Source: Gemmatimonadetes bacterium 13_1_40CM_69_22 (GTDB taxonomy: Bacteria > Gemmatimonadota > Gemmatimonadetes > Gemmatimonadales > GWC2-71-9). Taken from it: a stretch of 64,000 bases of DNA. Position numbers and translations under genes: made by a program. Where the stretch lies: assembly GCA_001917665.1 (NCBI GenBank), contig MNEL01000016.1:1-64000 (forward strand). Direction: 5' to 3'. The stretch's first letter is position 1; each line of letters opens with the position of its first letter. The notes below the pieces were generated by a model. That model saw only the letters and a list, made by a program, of their open reading frames with translations. It searched no databases and was not told the DNA's origin. This document shows, one piece after another, positions 1-9,447 of the stretch.

Positions 1-374
1 TGCATATGTGGCGTATGTGCGGACGTGCATGGCTCCCTCGCGACAGAACGTGCCCGTAATGTGGATCGGGCAAAAACCGTTCCGACGGCCGAGCGACACT
101 GGCTGGATCACACCGTGCGGCAGAGCCCAAGCGAGGAGGGGGGCGCGCGCAACGCTGTGGCGCGGGGGCAACGGGCTCGAGCCCGTCGGGCTTCCTCCGG
201 TAACGCTATCTCGCAGTGCGGCCCCACACCCAGCCGTCTTTGTGGGTTACCTCAACTCAGGTCCGCCAGGAGAGACTTCTCCAGGCTCCAGGGCCTTTCT
301 TCATGCAAGGCACAGAAGCGAGAGGGCGCATCTTGCCGATGCGCCCCTCGTCTGCGCACTGCCCTTACGGTTTC

Positions 375-803
375 TCAGTACTCGACATACGCTGGCGCGT
401 TTGCGCGCAGGGATAGCCCGACCGCGCGGCTAATGGCGTCGCGAATCTGTTCCGGTGTTGCGTCCGCTCCGACATCAATGGTCGGCGCTGTTGGCGAGAC
501 GGATGCGCGGCCCCCCTCGGCGCACGTCACTTTGATGCTCATCGGCGTGAAGATGTCGAGGGTCAAGAACGCTACCAACTGGTTGACGAAGCTGAGTTGC
601 GTCTCGATCTTCGCCGCGCCGTGGGAGCATTGCGAGGCCGTCGCGACTGTGCTCGGTGGCACGAGCCCGAAAATCCAGCCTGCGGCAAATGACTTTTCGA
701 CTACTTGGGCAGAGGGTTTCAGGCCAGTATCCACGGTGGCGTGGTAGCACGCGAGCGCGGAAGCGAAGACGCCGACAAGGCTGAGTCTCAGAAAGCGGGA
801 CAT
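375..803 (-). CDS. Bor-like small lipoprotein
   Basis: 142 aa; lipobox-like 'ASALAC' followed by 'YHATVDTGLKPS...FAAGWIFGLVPPSTV', resembling the Bor/Iss family core. Confidence 0.65.
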   Translation of the reverse strand: MSRFLRLSLVGVFASALACYHATVDTGLKPSAQVVEKSFAAGWIFGLVPPSTVATASQCSHGAAKIETQLSFVNQLVAFLTLDIFTPMSIKVTCAEGGRASVSPTAPTIDVGADATPEQIRDAISRAVGLSLRANAPAYVEY

Positions 804-970
804 TGAGCAACCTCCTTGGAGGGAGAAATGGGGATTAGCCGCCTAGCGGGAAGTCAGCCAGGTTCCGGTGAACCGGTACGTCGTCCCTGAGATCGCGTTT
901 CGGGTAATCTTCGGTTTTCGGGCAAGACTCCATGATAAGGAGTGACCCCCCGGCAGGCAACTTGTCGCGC

Positions 971-3709
971 TCAGCGCAGCCGGCCCAGGCGGTCGGCGGG
1001 CCACTCCTGGACGACGATCCGCTGCTCCAGCGGTCGCTTGCCCACGGTCAGGCGCACCACGTATGCGCCGGGCGGCACCCGTCTGAGGTCGTCGCGCGAC
1101 GTGGGGCCGCCGAGCTCGCGTGGCCGCGGCTTGTCGCGCGTCAGGTCCCAAGTCACGCGCCCGAGGCCCGGATATCCGGGGCCGGTGAGGTGGCGGATCG
1201 TGTCGCCCGCCGCGGTGGCGATCACCAGCTTGACGCCCTCGGGCTGCACTTCCTTGAGGTAGTAGGTAATGACCGCGCCGCGCGGCGGGTTCGGCGCGAC
1301 GAACGGCCGGCTGCCCCAATCGGGGTAGGTGTCGCGCGGGCGGTACTGATAGGCAGTGGGAACTTGAAACAGGTGGACCGCCTCCGCGAGCAGCGTGTCG
1401 GTCATCTCCTCGAGCGCTGCGACGTTAGTGATCCAGAGACCGCGACCGTGCGTCGACACGACGAGATCGCGCTGCGCGAACGACATCGCCATGGACTCGA
1501 CAGGGACAGTGGGGAGGTTCTTGCCGAACCGCCGCCAGCTCTTCCCCCCGTCGAGCGTCACGTACGCCCCCGTCGCCGTGCCGACCCACAGGAGCCGCTG
1601 GTTGACGGGATCCTCGAACACCGTGAGGCTCCCCTGATCGGCCGGTAGTGCCTTCCCGATCTCCGTCCAGGTCTTCCCGAAGTCCTCCGTCCGGTACACG
1701 TGCGGCCCATAGTCGTCGCGGCTGTGGCAGTCGTACACGAGGTAGGCCCGGCTCTCGACGTGGTAGGACGTCACGATCGCTGCGACCCAGCACGACGTGG
1801 GCGCGCCCTTCGGGAAGCTCGCGCTCAGCTCGGCCCACGTCTTGCCGCCGTCGCGCGTCAGCCACACGAGTCCGTCGTCTGACCCCGCCCACACGACGTC
1901 TTTGGAGCGCGGGCTCTCGGCGATGGCGAAGACCGCGTGATAGCTCGTGTGCCCCACCTCGGGGCTGGGGTGCTCGCGGCTCGCCCGGGTCATGTCCGGC
2001 CCGAGCACCTCCCAGTCGTCGCCACGATGCGTCATGCGAATCAGGTGGTTCGCGCCCACATACAGGACCGTGGGGTCGTGCTGGGACACGAGGATCGGCG
2101 TGGTCCAGCCCCAGTTGTAGGGGTAGCCGGAGTCCAGGCCGGCGTCGAGCGCGAGCGGCGTGATGTCGTCGCGCTGCCAGGTCCTCAAGTCGAGCCGCGA
2201 CACGTGCCCGAACTGCCACCCGGAGTACACGGTGTACGGGTCGTTGGCGGGGATCTGCACCCACATCCCGTCCCCGCCGTTCACCGGATACCAGTCGCCG
2301 TCGGTGATGCCCAACGTATCGCGCGTCCGACTCGGCCCGCACCACACGCCGTTGTCCTGGAGGCCACCGCACACCTGATACGGCGTGAGCGAGCTGTCGA
2401 CGACCACCGTGTAGAACTGCCCGATGGGAATCGCCATGTGCTCCCACGCCTTCCCGCCGTCCCGTGAGACGTACACGCCGCCGTCGTTCCCAATGATGAG
2501 ATGCTGGGGGTCGCCGCGATCGATCCACAGTGCATGGTAGTCGCCGTGCACGAGATGTAAGGAGTCGGGCGCGAAGCTCTTGCCACCGTCCTTGCTCTCG
2601 AGCAGCGCCGGCGAGACGGTCCAGACGTGGTCCGGGTTGGTCGGGTCGATCCAGATATCGTCGTAGTAGTAGTGCGGAATCGCCTGGAGGTCGTTCACCT
2701 GGGTCCAGGTCGCGCCGGCATCGCTCGAGCGAAACACGCCGCCGTAGCGCCCCTGGAGCGGGTCGGTGACCCCGCGGTCCACCTGGATCGTGGCGTAGAC
2801 CACTTTGGGGTCCTTCGCCGACACCGCCAGGCCGATGCGGCCCAGCCGGTCAGTCGGCAGACCATTCTTCAGGGCGGGGTCGGTCAGCTTCGTCCACGAC
2901 TTGCCACCGTCGGCCGTCTTGTAGATCCCGCTTCCCTTCCCGACGCCCTGCATGTGGCTGCCGCCCCAGCGCAACCGGTGCCACGCGGCGGCGTAGAGCA
3001 CCTCGGGATTCCCGGGGTCCATCTCGAGATCCACGAAGCCGGTGGTGTCGTTCACGAACAGGATCCGGCTCCATGTCTTGCCGCCGTCGGTCGTCTTGTA
3101 GATCCCGCGCTCGGGATTCGTGCCCCAGAGGTGGCCGAGCGCGGCGACGTAGACGATGTCGGGGTTTGTGGGGTGGAGCACGATGCGCCCGATCGAGCGC
3201 GTGTCCTTCAAGCCCACGTTCGTCCACTTCTTACCGCCGTCAGCGGACTTGTAGACGCCGTCGCCCCACCACTGCGAGCGCAGGCTGTTCTTCTCACCCG
3301 TTCCGACCCACACGATGTTCGTGTCGGAGGGCGCGACGGCGAGGTCGCCGATCGTCTGGACGCCCAATCCTTCCGAGACCGACTGCCAGGTGATCCCGCC
3401 GTTGGTGGTCTTCCACACGCCGCCCCCCGCGGCGCCGACGTAGAAGGTGTTCGGGTAACCGGCTGCGTGCGGCACGGCGAGCGCGGTCACCCGCCCGCTG
3501 TAGGCTGCGGGCCCGAGGTTGCGGAACGAAAAGCCCTCGAGGAACCGCGTGAGCGAGTCTTTGGCGCCGGCCGCGGTGTCCGGCCGGGCGGCGGTGTCGG
3601 CGCGCGCGGCGGCCGCGGGTCGCTTGGTCGGCTTCTGTGCCGCGAGGGATACGGCGCCGAGCAACGCGGCGCAGGCGAGAGCGACGCTGGTGCGATACAT
3701 GAGACGCAT
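971..3709 (-). CDS. VPS10/sortilin-like BNR-repeat secreted protein
   Basis: Repeated 'SxDGGKTW' BNR motifs; likely start MRLMYRTSVALACAALLGAVSLAAQ (signal peptide), downstream of the ORF-track start at 3925. Confidence 0.8.
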   Translation of the reverse strand: MRLMYRTSVALACAALLGAVSLAAQKPTKRPAAAARADTAARPDTAAGAKDSLTRFLEGFSFRNLGPAAYSGRVTALAVPHAAGYPNTFYVGAAGGGVWKTTNGGITWQSVSEGLGVQTIGDLAVAPSDTNIVWVGTGEKNSLRSQWWGDGVYKSADGGKKWTNVGLKDTRSIGRIVLHPTNPDIVYVAALGHLWGTNPERGIYKTTDGGKTWSRILFVNDTTGFVDLEMDPGNPEVLYAAAWHRLRWGGSHMQGVGKGSGIYKTADGGKSWTKLTDPALKNGLPTDRLGRIGLAVSAKDPKVVYATIQVDRGVTDPLQGRYGGVFRSSDAGATWTQVNDLQAIPHYYYDDIWIDPTNPDHVWTVSPALLESKDGGKSFAPDSLHLVHGDYHALWIDRGDPQHLIIGNDGGVYVSRDGGKAWEHMAIPIGQFYTVVVDSSLTPYQVCGGLQDNGVWCGPSRTRDTLGITDGDWYPVNGGDGMWVQIPANDPYTVYSGWQFGHVSRLDLRTWQRDDITPLALDAGLDSGYPYNWGWTTPILVSQHDPTVLYVGANHLIRMTHRGDDWEVLGPDMTRASREHPSPEVGHTSYHAVFAIAESPRSKDVVWAGSDDGLVWLTRDGGKTWAELSASFPKGAPTSCWVAAIVTSYHVESRAYLVYDCHSRDDYGPHVYRTEDFGKTWTEIGKALPADQGSLTVFEDPVNQRLLWVGTATGAYVTLDGGKSWRRFGKNLPTVPVESMAMSFAQRDLVVSTHGRGLWITNVAALEEMTDTLLAEAVHLFQVPTAYQYRPRDTYPDWGSRPFVAPNPPRGAVITYYLKEVQPEGVKLVIATAAGDTIRHLTGPGYPGLGRVTWDLTRDKPRPRELGGPTSRDDLRRVPPGAYVVRLTVGKRPLEQRIVVQEWPADRLGRLR

Positions 3710-3848
3710 GGGTGATCGGGGCTGGGGACGGCGAGATTCTACGCCGTCCTGGCGGGGAAGGCCACCGGCTCTGGCAGGCCACGGGGGCGCGTCGTACGTT
3801 GGGCGGGTCCAGCCGGGGAGCACTGACATGGGCGTCGCGCATGGCTGC

Positions 3849-3930
3849 GCGGCTGAAGCCGCGGCTCGACAGTGCCGCTGAAGCGGCGTTGCCCGTTTAC
3901 GGGCATTGCCGAGTCGCGAGTTCACTCGCG
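3849..3930. repeat. Cluster of four consecutive short hairpins
   Basis: GCGGCTGAAGCCGC (3849-3862), GCCGCTGAAGCGGC (3874-3887), GCCCGTTTACGGGC (3891-3904), CGCGAGTTCACTCGCG (3915-3930), each a near-perfect inverted repeat. Confidence 0.8.
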
Positions 3931-3952
3931 GGCCCTCGGACGCGCTCTCCTC

Positions 3953-5503
3953 GTGGTTTCGGTTCTCAGGGCCTACCCACCCGTCCGCCTGTCCGCCCTA
4001 CAGTGCCCCGACGGCTCCACCCCGCCCTGCCGAGGGGCTCGCGCTAACCCCGGGCGCAAGCCCGGGGTGACGCCCACTAGCATCGCGGTGCTCTACTTCG
4101 ACAACCTCTCCCGCGACACCAGCGACGCGTACCTGGCGGACGGGCTCACCGAAGAAATCATCGCCCGCCTCGGGCAACTTGAACGGCTCGCCGTGAAGTC
4201 CCGCGCCGCCGTGCAGCGCTTTCGGCGGAGCGGCACGGATCCGCTGGCCGCCGCCCGGGCCCTGCGCGTCGCGCGATTGGTCACCGGTAGCGTGCGGCGC
4301 GCGGGGAACCGCCTCCGGGTGACGGTCGAACTGGTGCGGGCGTCGGACGGCGAGCACGTATGGGGCGACCTGTACGACCGCCGGGACGCCGATCTCCTCG
4401 CCGTCGAGGAGGACGTCACGCGTGCGGTCGCCGCGGCGATCGGCGGTCGGCTGCTGCCCGCCGAGCGCGCGACCTTGGCGGCTCGGCCGACCGCAAGCCC
4501 CGATGCCTACGATCACTTTCTCCGTGGCAATCACTTTCTCACCGCGCGCACCGGGGGCTCCATCGCGCGCGCCATCGACGAATACGAGGCGGCGACCCGA
4601 CTGGACCCCCAGTTCGCCGACGCCTTCGCGCGCACGGCGTTCGGGTACGGTCTGTTTCTCGAGTGGAGCTGGCCATCCCCCGCCACCCCGCCCGAGTCTC
4701 TCCTGGCCCGCGCGGTCGCCGCGGCCGACCGCGCGCTCACACTCCGGCCTGCGTCCTCCGACGCCTGGGTGGCGCGTGGTCAGATCCTCAGCGTTCGCGA
4801 CGAGAGTTTCCGCAGCCCGCTCCGGGAGGACGCGATCCTCGGGGCATTCGAGCGAGCGACGGCCTTCGATCCGCGCAGCGCCGAGGCATTTCATCAGTAC
4901 GGAGGACGCCTGCTGTTTCGCGGGAAGGATTCCGCCGCCGTCGCCGCGTTCCAGCACAGCTTGGCTCTCGACCCCGAGCGTCCGCTCACACTGACGGCGC
5001 TGGCATTGGAGCGCGTGGTCGCGCGCAGCTATGTCGAGGCCCGTCGCTGGCTGGACAGCGCGCTCACGGTCGATCCGGCGTTCGCCATCGCATACGCCCA
5101 TCGCGGCATGCTCGCGGTGCAACTCGGTGACCTCGCTCAGGCTCGCACGGACGGAGAGCTGGCGATTCGATTCGGGACGGGGTACCGACTGCCGGGGCTG
5201 GCGGTGCTCGTGATGACGGATGCCCGCACCGGGGACTCCCTCGGCGCCCGCGCGCGTTTGCAGGAATTGTTGCAAGCGGTGGTCGACCCGCTGCACCCCT
5301 CGCCGCGAGACGCGCGCTACGTCGGGCCGGCACTTCTGGCCACGGTAGGAGAGAATCGGCTACTCGAGTTTCTAGAGCGGGTCGAGCCGCGCCGCGCGAC
5401 GCTCTGGTTCGACTTGCGCCTGCCGGAATACGACTCGGTTCGAGCCGATCCCCGGTTCCGGCGGCTGGTGGAGGAATCGCGACCGCTCGGAGCGCCGCGA
5501 TGA
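3953..5503 (+). CDS. TolB_N/FlgO-like domain plus TPR repeat protein (paralog 1)
   Basis: 'SIAVLYFDNLSRDTSDAYLADGLTEEIIARLGQLERLAVKSR' plus TPR-like C-terminus; start uncertain (GTG 3953 or ATG 3872). Confidence 0.7.
   Translation: MVSVLRAYPPVRLSALQCPDGSTPPCRGARANPGRKPGVTPTSIAVLYFDNLSRDTSDAYLADGLTEEIIARLGQLERLAVKSRAAVQRFRRSGTDPLAAARALRVARLVTGSVRRAGNRLRVTVELVRASDGEHVWGDLYDRRDADLLAVEEDVTRAVAAAIGGRLLPAERATLAARPTASPDAYDHFLRGNHFLTARTGGSIARAIDEYEAATRLDPQFADAFARTAFGYGLFLEWSWPSPATPPESLLARAVAAADRALTLRPASSDAWVARGQILSVRDESFRSPLREDAILGAFERATAFDPRSAEAFHQYGGRLLFRGKDSAAVAAFQHSLALDPERPLTLTALALERVVARSYVEARRWLDSALTVDPAFAIAYAHRGMLAVQLGDLAQARTDGELAIRFGTGYRLPGLAVLVMTDARTGDSLGARARLQELLQAVVDPLHPSPRDARYVGPALLATVGENRLLEFLERVEPRRATLWFDLRLPEYDSVRADPRFRRLVEESRPLGAPR
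4047..4068 (+). repeat. REP-like hairpin (R1), in-ORF copy
   Basis: ACCCCGGGC GCAA GCCCGGGGT, 9-bp perfect stem. Confidence 0.9.
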
Positions 5504-7041
5504 AACAAGTCGCGTGGCTCCTGTTGCCGCTGGGTGTCGTGGCATCGGAGACCAGGCTTCACGCGCAATGCCCGGACGGCTCCGCGCCACCGTGCCAGGC
5601 GCAGCCCCCGCGCGCACCGGTCCCTGTCCCGAACAGCGTTGCGGTACTGTACTTCGACAATCTCTCCGGGGACACCGCCGATGCGTACCTCGCCGAGGGA
5701 CTTACCGAAGAGCTCATCGCACACCTAGGGCGAATCGAGCGGCTGGTCGTGAAGTCCCGTAACGCCGTGCGTCGCTACCGGGCCGCTGAGCTCGATCCCG
5801 CTCAACTCGGGCGGGCGCTCGGCGTAGCGCACCTGGTGAGCGGCAGCGTGCGGCGCTCCGGCACTCGGCTCCGCGTCAGCGTAGAGCTCGTCCGAGCTAC
5901 CACGGGCGTGCGTCTCTGGGGCGAGCAGTACGACCGCGCCCAGGCCGACCTGCTCGACCTCCAGGAGGGCATCGCACGCGCCGTGGCTGGTGTCATCGCG
6001 GGCCGACTACTGCCTGCTGAGCGGGCGTCTCTCGCAGCTCGCCCGACGCGGAGTCCCGAGGCCTACGACCACTTCGTCAGAGGCAATTACTACCTCGCGC
6101 AACGCACCGCACGCTCCACCAACCGGGCGGTGGACCAGTACCGGGCGGCGCTGCGGCTCGACCCGGGCTTCACCCGAGCGCTCGCGCGCATCGCCTATGC
6201 CAATGCACAGACGCTCTATTGGGGGTCGTTCGCGGAAGACGCACCGGCCGACAGCGTCCTGGCGCGCGGCTTGGCCGCCGCCGATGGCGCGCTGCGCCAA
6301 GACTCCACCTCGTCGGACGCGTGGATGGCGCGCGCGTTCCTGCTCAGCTACCGCTATCCCCGCGCACCCGCCATGGCCCGAGAGGCAATTGAGCGAGCTG
6401 TAGCGCTTGATCCTCGGAACGCCGAGGCGCATCACCAATATGGAACGTTCCTCACCAACCTCGGCGAGTACGCCGCCGCGGTCGGCCAGTATCGGCAAGC
6501 CCTGACGATCGATCCACAACGGGGAACCACTCTTACCGGCCTCGGAATGGTGAGCCTCAGGAGACGTGAGTATGCGGCGGCACGCGACTGGCTGGATAGC
6601 AGCCTGGCGGTAGACCCCGGGTTCTACCCGGGCTACGTGCGGCGAGCGGAGGCTCGCCTGCTGCTCGGCGACACTGCGGCAGCACGCAGCGACGCAGAGA
6701 CCGCCGCGCGCCTAAGCGCTGGTGACCCGCTGCTCGGCGAAGCCGCCCTGGCGCTGGTCGAGGCACGGGCCGGAGACACCCTCGCCGCCCGTGCGCGGGT
6801 GGGCCGGCTGCTCCGAGAGGTCGCGCTCCTCGAGCAACGTGTCCGGGGCGGAGCGGTATTGGCGATGGCGCTGGTTGCGCTGGGCGATCAGCAAGCGGCG
6901 CTTGACCTCCTCGAACGACTCCGCCCGCGCGGCACGTGGCTCTGGGACCAGTTGCAATACCCGGAGTTCGATGCCGTGCGCGCGCACCCCCGCTTCCTGC
7001 GGCTCATTGAGGAGTCGCGGCCGCCAAGGGCGACGCGATGA
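5500..7041 (+). CDS. TolB_N/FlgO-like domain plus TPR repeat protein (paralog 2)
   Basis: Strong collinear similarity to 3953..5503; ATGA overlap with the upstream gene; N-terminal signal peptide. Confidence 0.8.
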   Translation: MKQVAWLLLPLGVVASETRLHAQCPDGSAPPCQAQPPRAPVPVPNSVAVLYFDNLSGDTADAYLAEGLTEELIAHLGRIERLVVKSRNAVRRYRAAELDPAQLGRALGVAHLVSGSVRRSGTRLRVSVELVRATTGVRLWGEQYDRAQADLLDLQEGIARAVAGVIAGRLLPAERASLAARPTRSPEAYDHFVRGNYYLAQRTARSTNRAVDQYRAALRLDPGFTRALARIAYANAQTLYWGSFAEDAPADSVLARGLAAADGALRQDSTSSDAWMARAFLLSYRYPRAPAMAREAIERAVALDPRNAEAHHQYGTFLTNLGEYAAAVGQYRQALTIDPQRGTTLTGLGMVSLRRREYAAARDWLDSSLAVDPGFYPGYVRRAEARLLLGDTAAARSDAETAARLSAGDPLLGEAALALVEARAGDTLAARARVGRLLREVALLEQRVRGGAVLAMALVALGDQQAALDLLERLRPRGTWLWDQLQYPEFDAVRAHPRFLRLIEESRPPRATR

Positions 7042-7109
7042 ATGGGCTGCGTACAGAGGGTGTCCGCGGCTCACGCCTTCGCTCGGCGATGCCCGTAAAC
7101 GGTTTGCCG

Positions 7110-8339
7110 CTACTGTGTCGCCACCAGCACCACAATCCCCCACGCCAGCGTCAACAGCGTGACCGGGACCCCGACCCGGGCATACTCCGCGAACCCCAGC
7201 CGCACGCCGCGCGTCTCGGCCTTCTCCGCCACGATCAAGTTCGCCATCGAGCCGATGAGCAGCAGGTTGCCCGCGAACGTCGAGCTCATCGCCACCACCC
7301 GCCAGAGCAACTCCGCGTGGGGGAGCTGGGGAACCGTGTTGCGCCACAGGATCACGGCAGGGACGTTGGAGATCAGGTTCGACAACATTGCCATCACGGC
7401 GCTCACCGCCGTCGCGGCGCGCCACGGGGAGCCGCTTTCGACCACGCCGAGCGCCTGCCGGTCGATCCACGCGACGGCGCCGGTCTGCTCGAAGCCCCGC
7501 ATCACGACGAACAGCGAGGCGAAGAACAGCAGCAGGTCCCAGTCCACCCGCTCGATCGCGTACGCGGGATCGCGCTGCGCGACGAGGACCATGAGCGCGC
7601 CGGCGGCGATCGCGACGAGCGGCAGCGACCCGCCCGCCAGCCACCCCACCACCGCAACCGCGAACATCGCGAGGCCGCGCGTCACGAGCGGCCGATCGAG
7701 CGTGACCGGCACCGCCTCGAGCTGCTCCCGGAACGGCTCGCCGAGCTCCCGGCGGTACACCCACCGCAGGTAGCCGTAGGTGATCGCGAGCCCGCCCAAC
7801 GCGACGGGCAGCATGTGGAAGAGGAAGCCGCCGAACGTCGCCCGGCTCCAGATCCCGACCAGCATGTTCTGCGGGTTCCCAGTGACCGACAGCACCGAGC
7901 CGACGTTCGCGCCCATCGCGAGCCCGATCAAGTACGCATTCGGCCGCAGCCGCAGCGGCCCGAGCGCCGCCAGCAGCACCGGGGTCACGACCAGGCAGAT
8001 CGTGTCGTTCACGAAGAACGCGGACAGGAGGCCGCCGCCCACCACGACGCCGAGCAGCAGGCGCTCGGGCGTGCGCGCCCGCTGCAACACCCACTCCGCC
8101 GCCCATTCGAAGAACTTCCCGACCTCCAGGTAGCCGACGATGAGCATCATCCCCAGCAGGAAGACGAGCACGTCGAAATCGACGGCGGCGTACGCGTCCG
8201 GGAGGGAGAGGACGCCGAACACGACCATCGCGACGGCGCCCACCAGGCTCGCGGCCGGCCGGTTCAGGTGCACGAACGGCAGCCGCTGGACGGCGATGAG
8301 GAGATATGTGAGGGCGAAGATGAGGAGGCCGACGGTCAT
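7110..8339 (-). CDS. SLC13/ArsB-type anion transporter
   Basis: Start MTVGLLIFALTYLLIAVQRLPF; multiple hydrophobic segments, 'MGANVGSVLSVTGNPQNMLVG' and 'SMANLIVAEKAETRG' ion-transporter motifs. Confidence 0.8.
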   Translation of the reverse strand: MTVGLLIFALTYLLIAVQRLPFVHLNRPAASLVGAVAMVVFGVLSLPDAYAAVDFDVLVFLLGMMLIVGYLEVGKFFEWAAEWVLQRARTPERLLLGVVVGGGLLSAFFVNDTICLVVTPVLLAALGPLRLRPNAYLIGLAMGANVGSVLSVTGNPQNMLVGIWSRATFGGFLFHMLPVALGGLAITYGYLRWVYRRELGEPFREQLEAVPVTLDRPLVTRGLAMFAVAVVGWLAGGSLPLVAIAAGALMVLVAQRDPAYAIERVDWDLLLFFASLFVVMRGFEQTGAVAWIDRQALGVVESGSPWRAATAVSAVMAMLSNLISNVPAVILWRNTVPQLPHAELLWRVVAMSSTFAGNLLLIGSMANLIVAEKAETRGVRLGFAEYARVGVPVTLLTLAWGIVVLVATQ

Positions 8340-8340
8340 G

Positions 8341-8479
8341 GGAACGCGGAACGTGGAACGCGGAACGCGGAAACCCGAACGCGGAACGCGGAAGTCGGAA
8401 CGCGGAACATTGGCGGAGGCTCCGTGCCGCACGGCCCCTCACTTTTGTTCCGCCTTCCGCGTTCCCAGTTCCGCGTTCC
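8341..8479. repeat. Heptamer hairpin repeat (R3), GGAACGC type
   Basis: Nine in-phase heptamers at 8341-8403 plus 5 nt, then inverted heptamers GTTCCGC at 8447-8479. Confidence 0.9.
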
Positions 8480-9447
8480 TAGATCTCCCAATTCGAGAAC
8501 AGGACACCGTCGGCGGGATGTGCCTCCGGGTAGCCCTCGTACGTCATACGCAGATCCGTCCAGCGGACGCGGTAGCCGCGCGCGACGAGACGGCGGAACG
8601 CCTCCTCGTAGCGCGTCTGGCAGCGGATCGCCACGCGCCGGATGCCGAGCCGCGCCGCGGCGGCCTCCGTCCCCGCGATGGCGGCGTCGAACGCGGGGAG
8701 GTCGCGGGCGGCGAGCTTGAGCACGCGCACCTCGTCCTTGGGCCGGCCCTCGGCGAGCGGCGCGGCGTGCCAGAGGACGACGGCGTTCAGGTCGTCGTCA
8801 CCGTCCAGCAGCGACGCGTCACCCAGCCCGAGGTCGGCGGTGAGCAGCAGCTCGCGGGTGAAGTCGTACCCGGCCGCCAGCTCGTGCGCGAGCCGGCGCG
8901 CCGCGGCCAGGGCCTGGTCCGCCGCGCTCCCCTTGCGCTGCGACAGCAGCGTGGGAGGCGGGTGGCCGCGCGTCGCGATGTCGTTCGTCAGCGTGACGGT
9001 GAGGTGCGCCGGCGTAAAGCCGAGCCGCGCGTAGAACCCGATGTTCTCGACGGTGCGCGGCATGGTCTCGAGCCCGAGCGTGGCGACGTCCTGCTCGAGC
9101 AGCCAGTCGATCGCGGTGCGGACGATGGTCTTGCCGACCCCGGCACCCTGGCGATCGGGTCGCACGGCGAGGGGGCCCATCCAGCCCTCGGTCCCAGAGC
9201 GGTGCGCGATATTGAAGGCCGCGATCTGCCCGGAGTCGTCGCGCCACAGCAACGCGCCGGCGCCGGCGTCGAGCAGCGCGTAGCGCCAGACCTGGGGGTT
9301 CAGGTGCGGCACCCGCACCCCCACCAGTCCGTCCCGGCGGTACCGGTCGGTGAACGCTTCGGCGAACACGCGGTTCAATCCCGCTACGTCGCGCTCGCTC
9401 GCCGGCTCGGGGCCGGACAGCTGCTGCTCAGGCAGCCACGCCCGCAT
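8479..9447 (-). CDS. GNAT-family N-acetyltransferase
   Basis: 'LAVRPDRQGAGVGKTIVRTAIDWLLEQ...NIGFYARLGF' acetyl-CoA binding motif. Confidence 0.8.
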   Translation of the reverse strand: MRAWLPEQQLSGPEPASERDVAGLNRVFAEAFTDRYRRDGLVGVRVPHLNPQVWRYALLDAGAGALLWRDDSGQIAAFNIAHRSGTEGWMGPLAVRPDRQGAGVGKTIVRTAIDWLLEQDVATLGLETMPRTVENIGFYARLGFTPAHLTVTLTNDIATRGHPPPTLLSQRKGSAADQALAAARRLAHELAAGYDFTRELLLTADLGLGDASLLDGDDDLNAVVLWHAAPLAEGRPKDEVRVLKLAARDLPAFDAAIAGTEAAAARLGIRRVAIRCQTRYEEAFRRLVARGYRVRWTDLRMTYEGYPEAHPADGVLFSNWEI

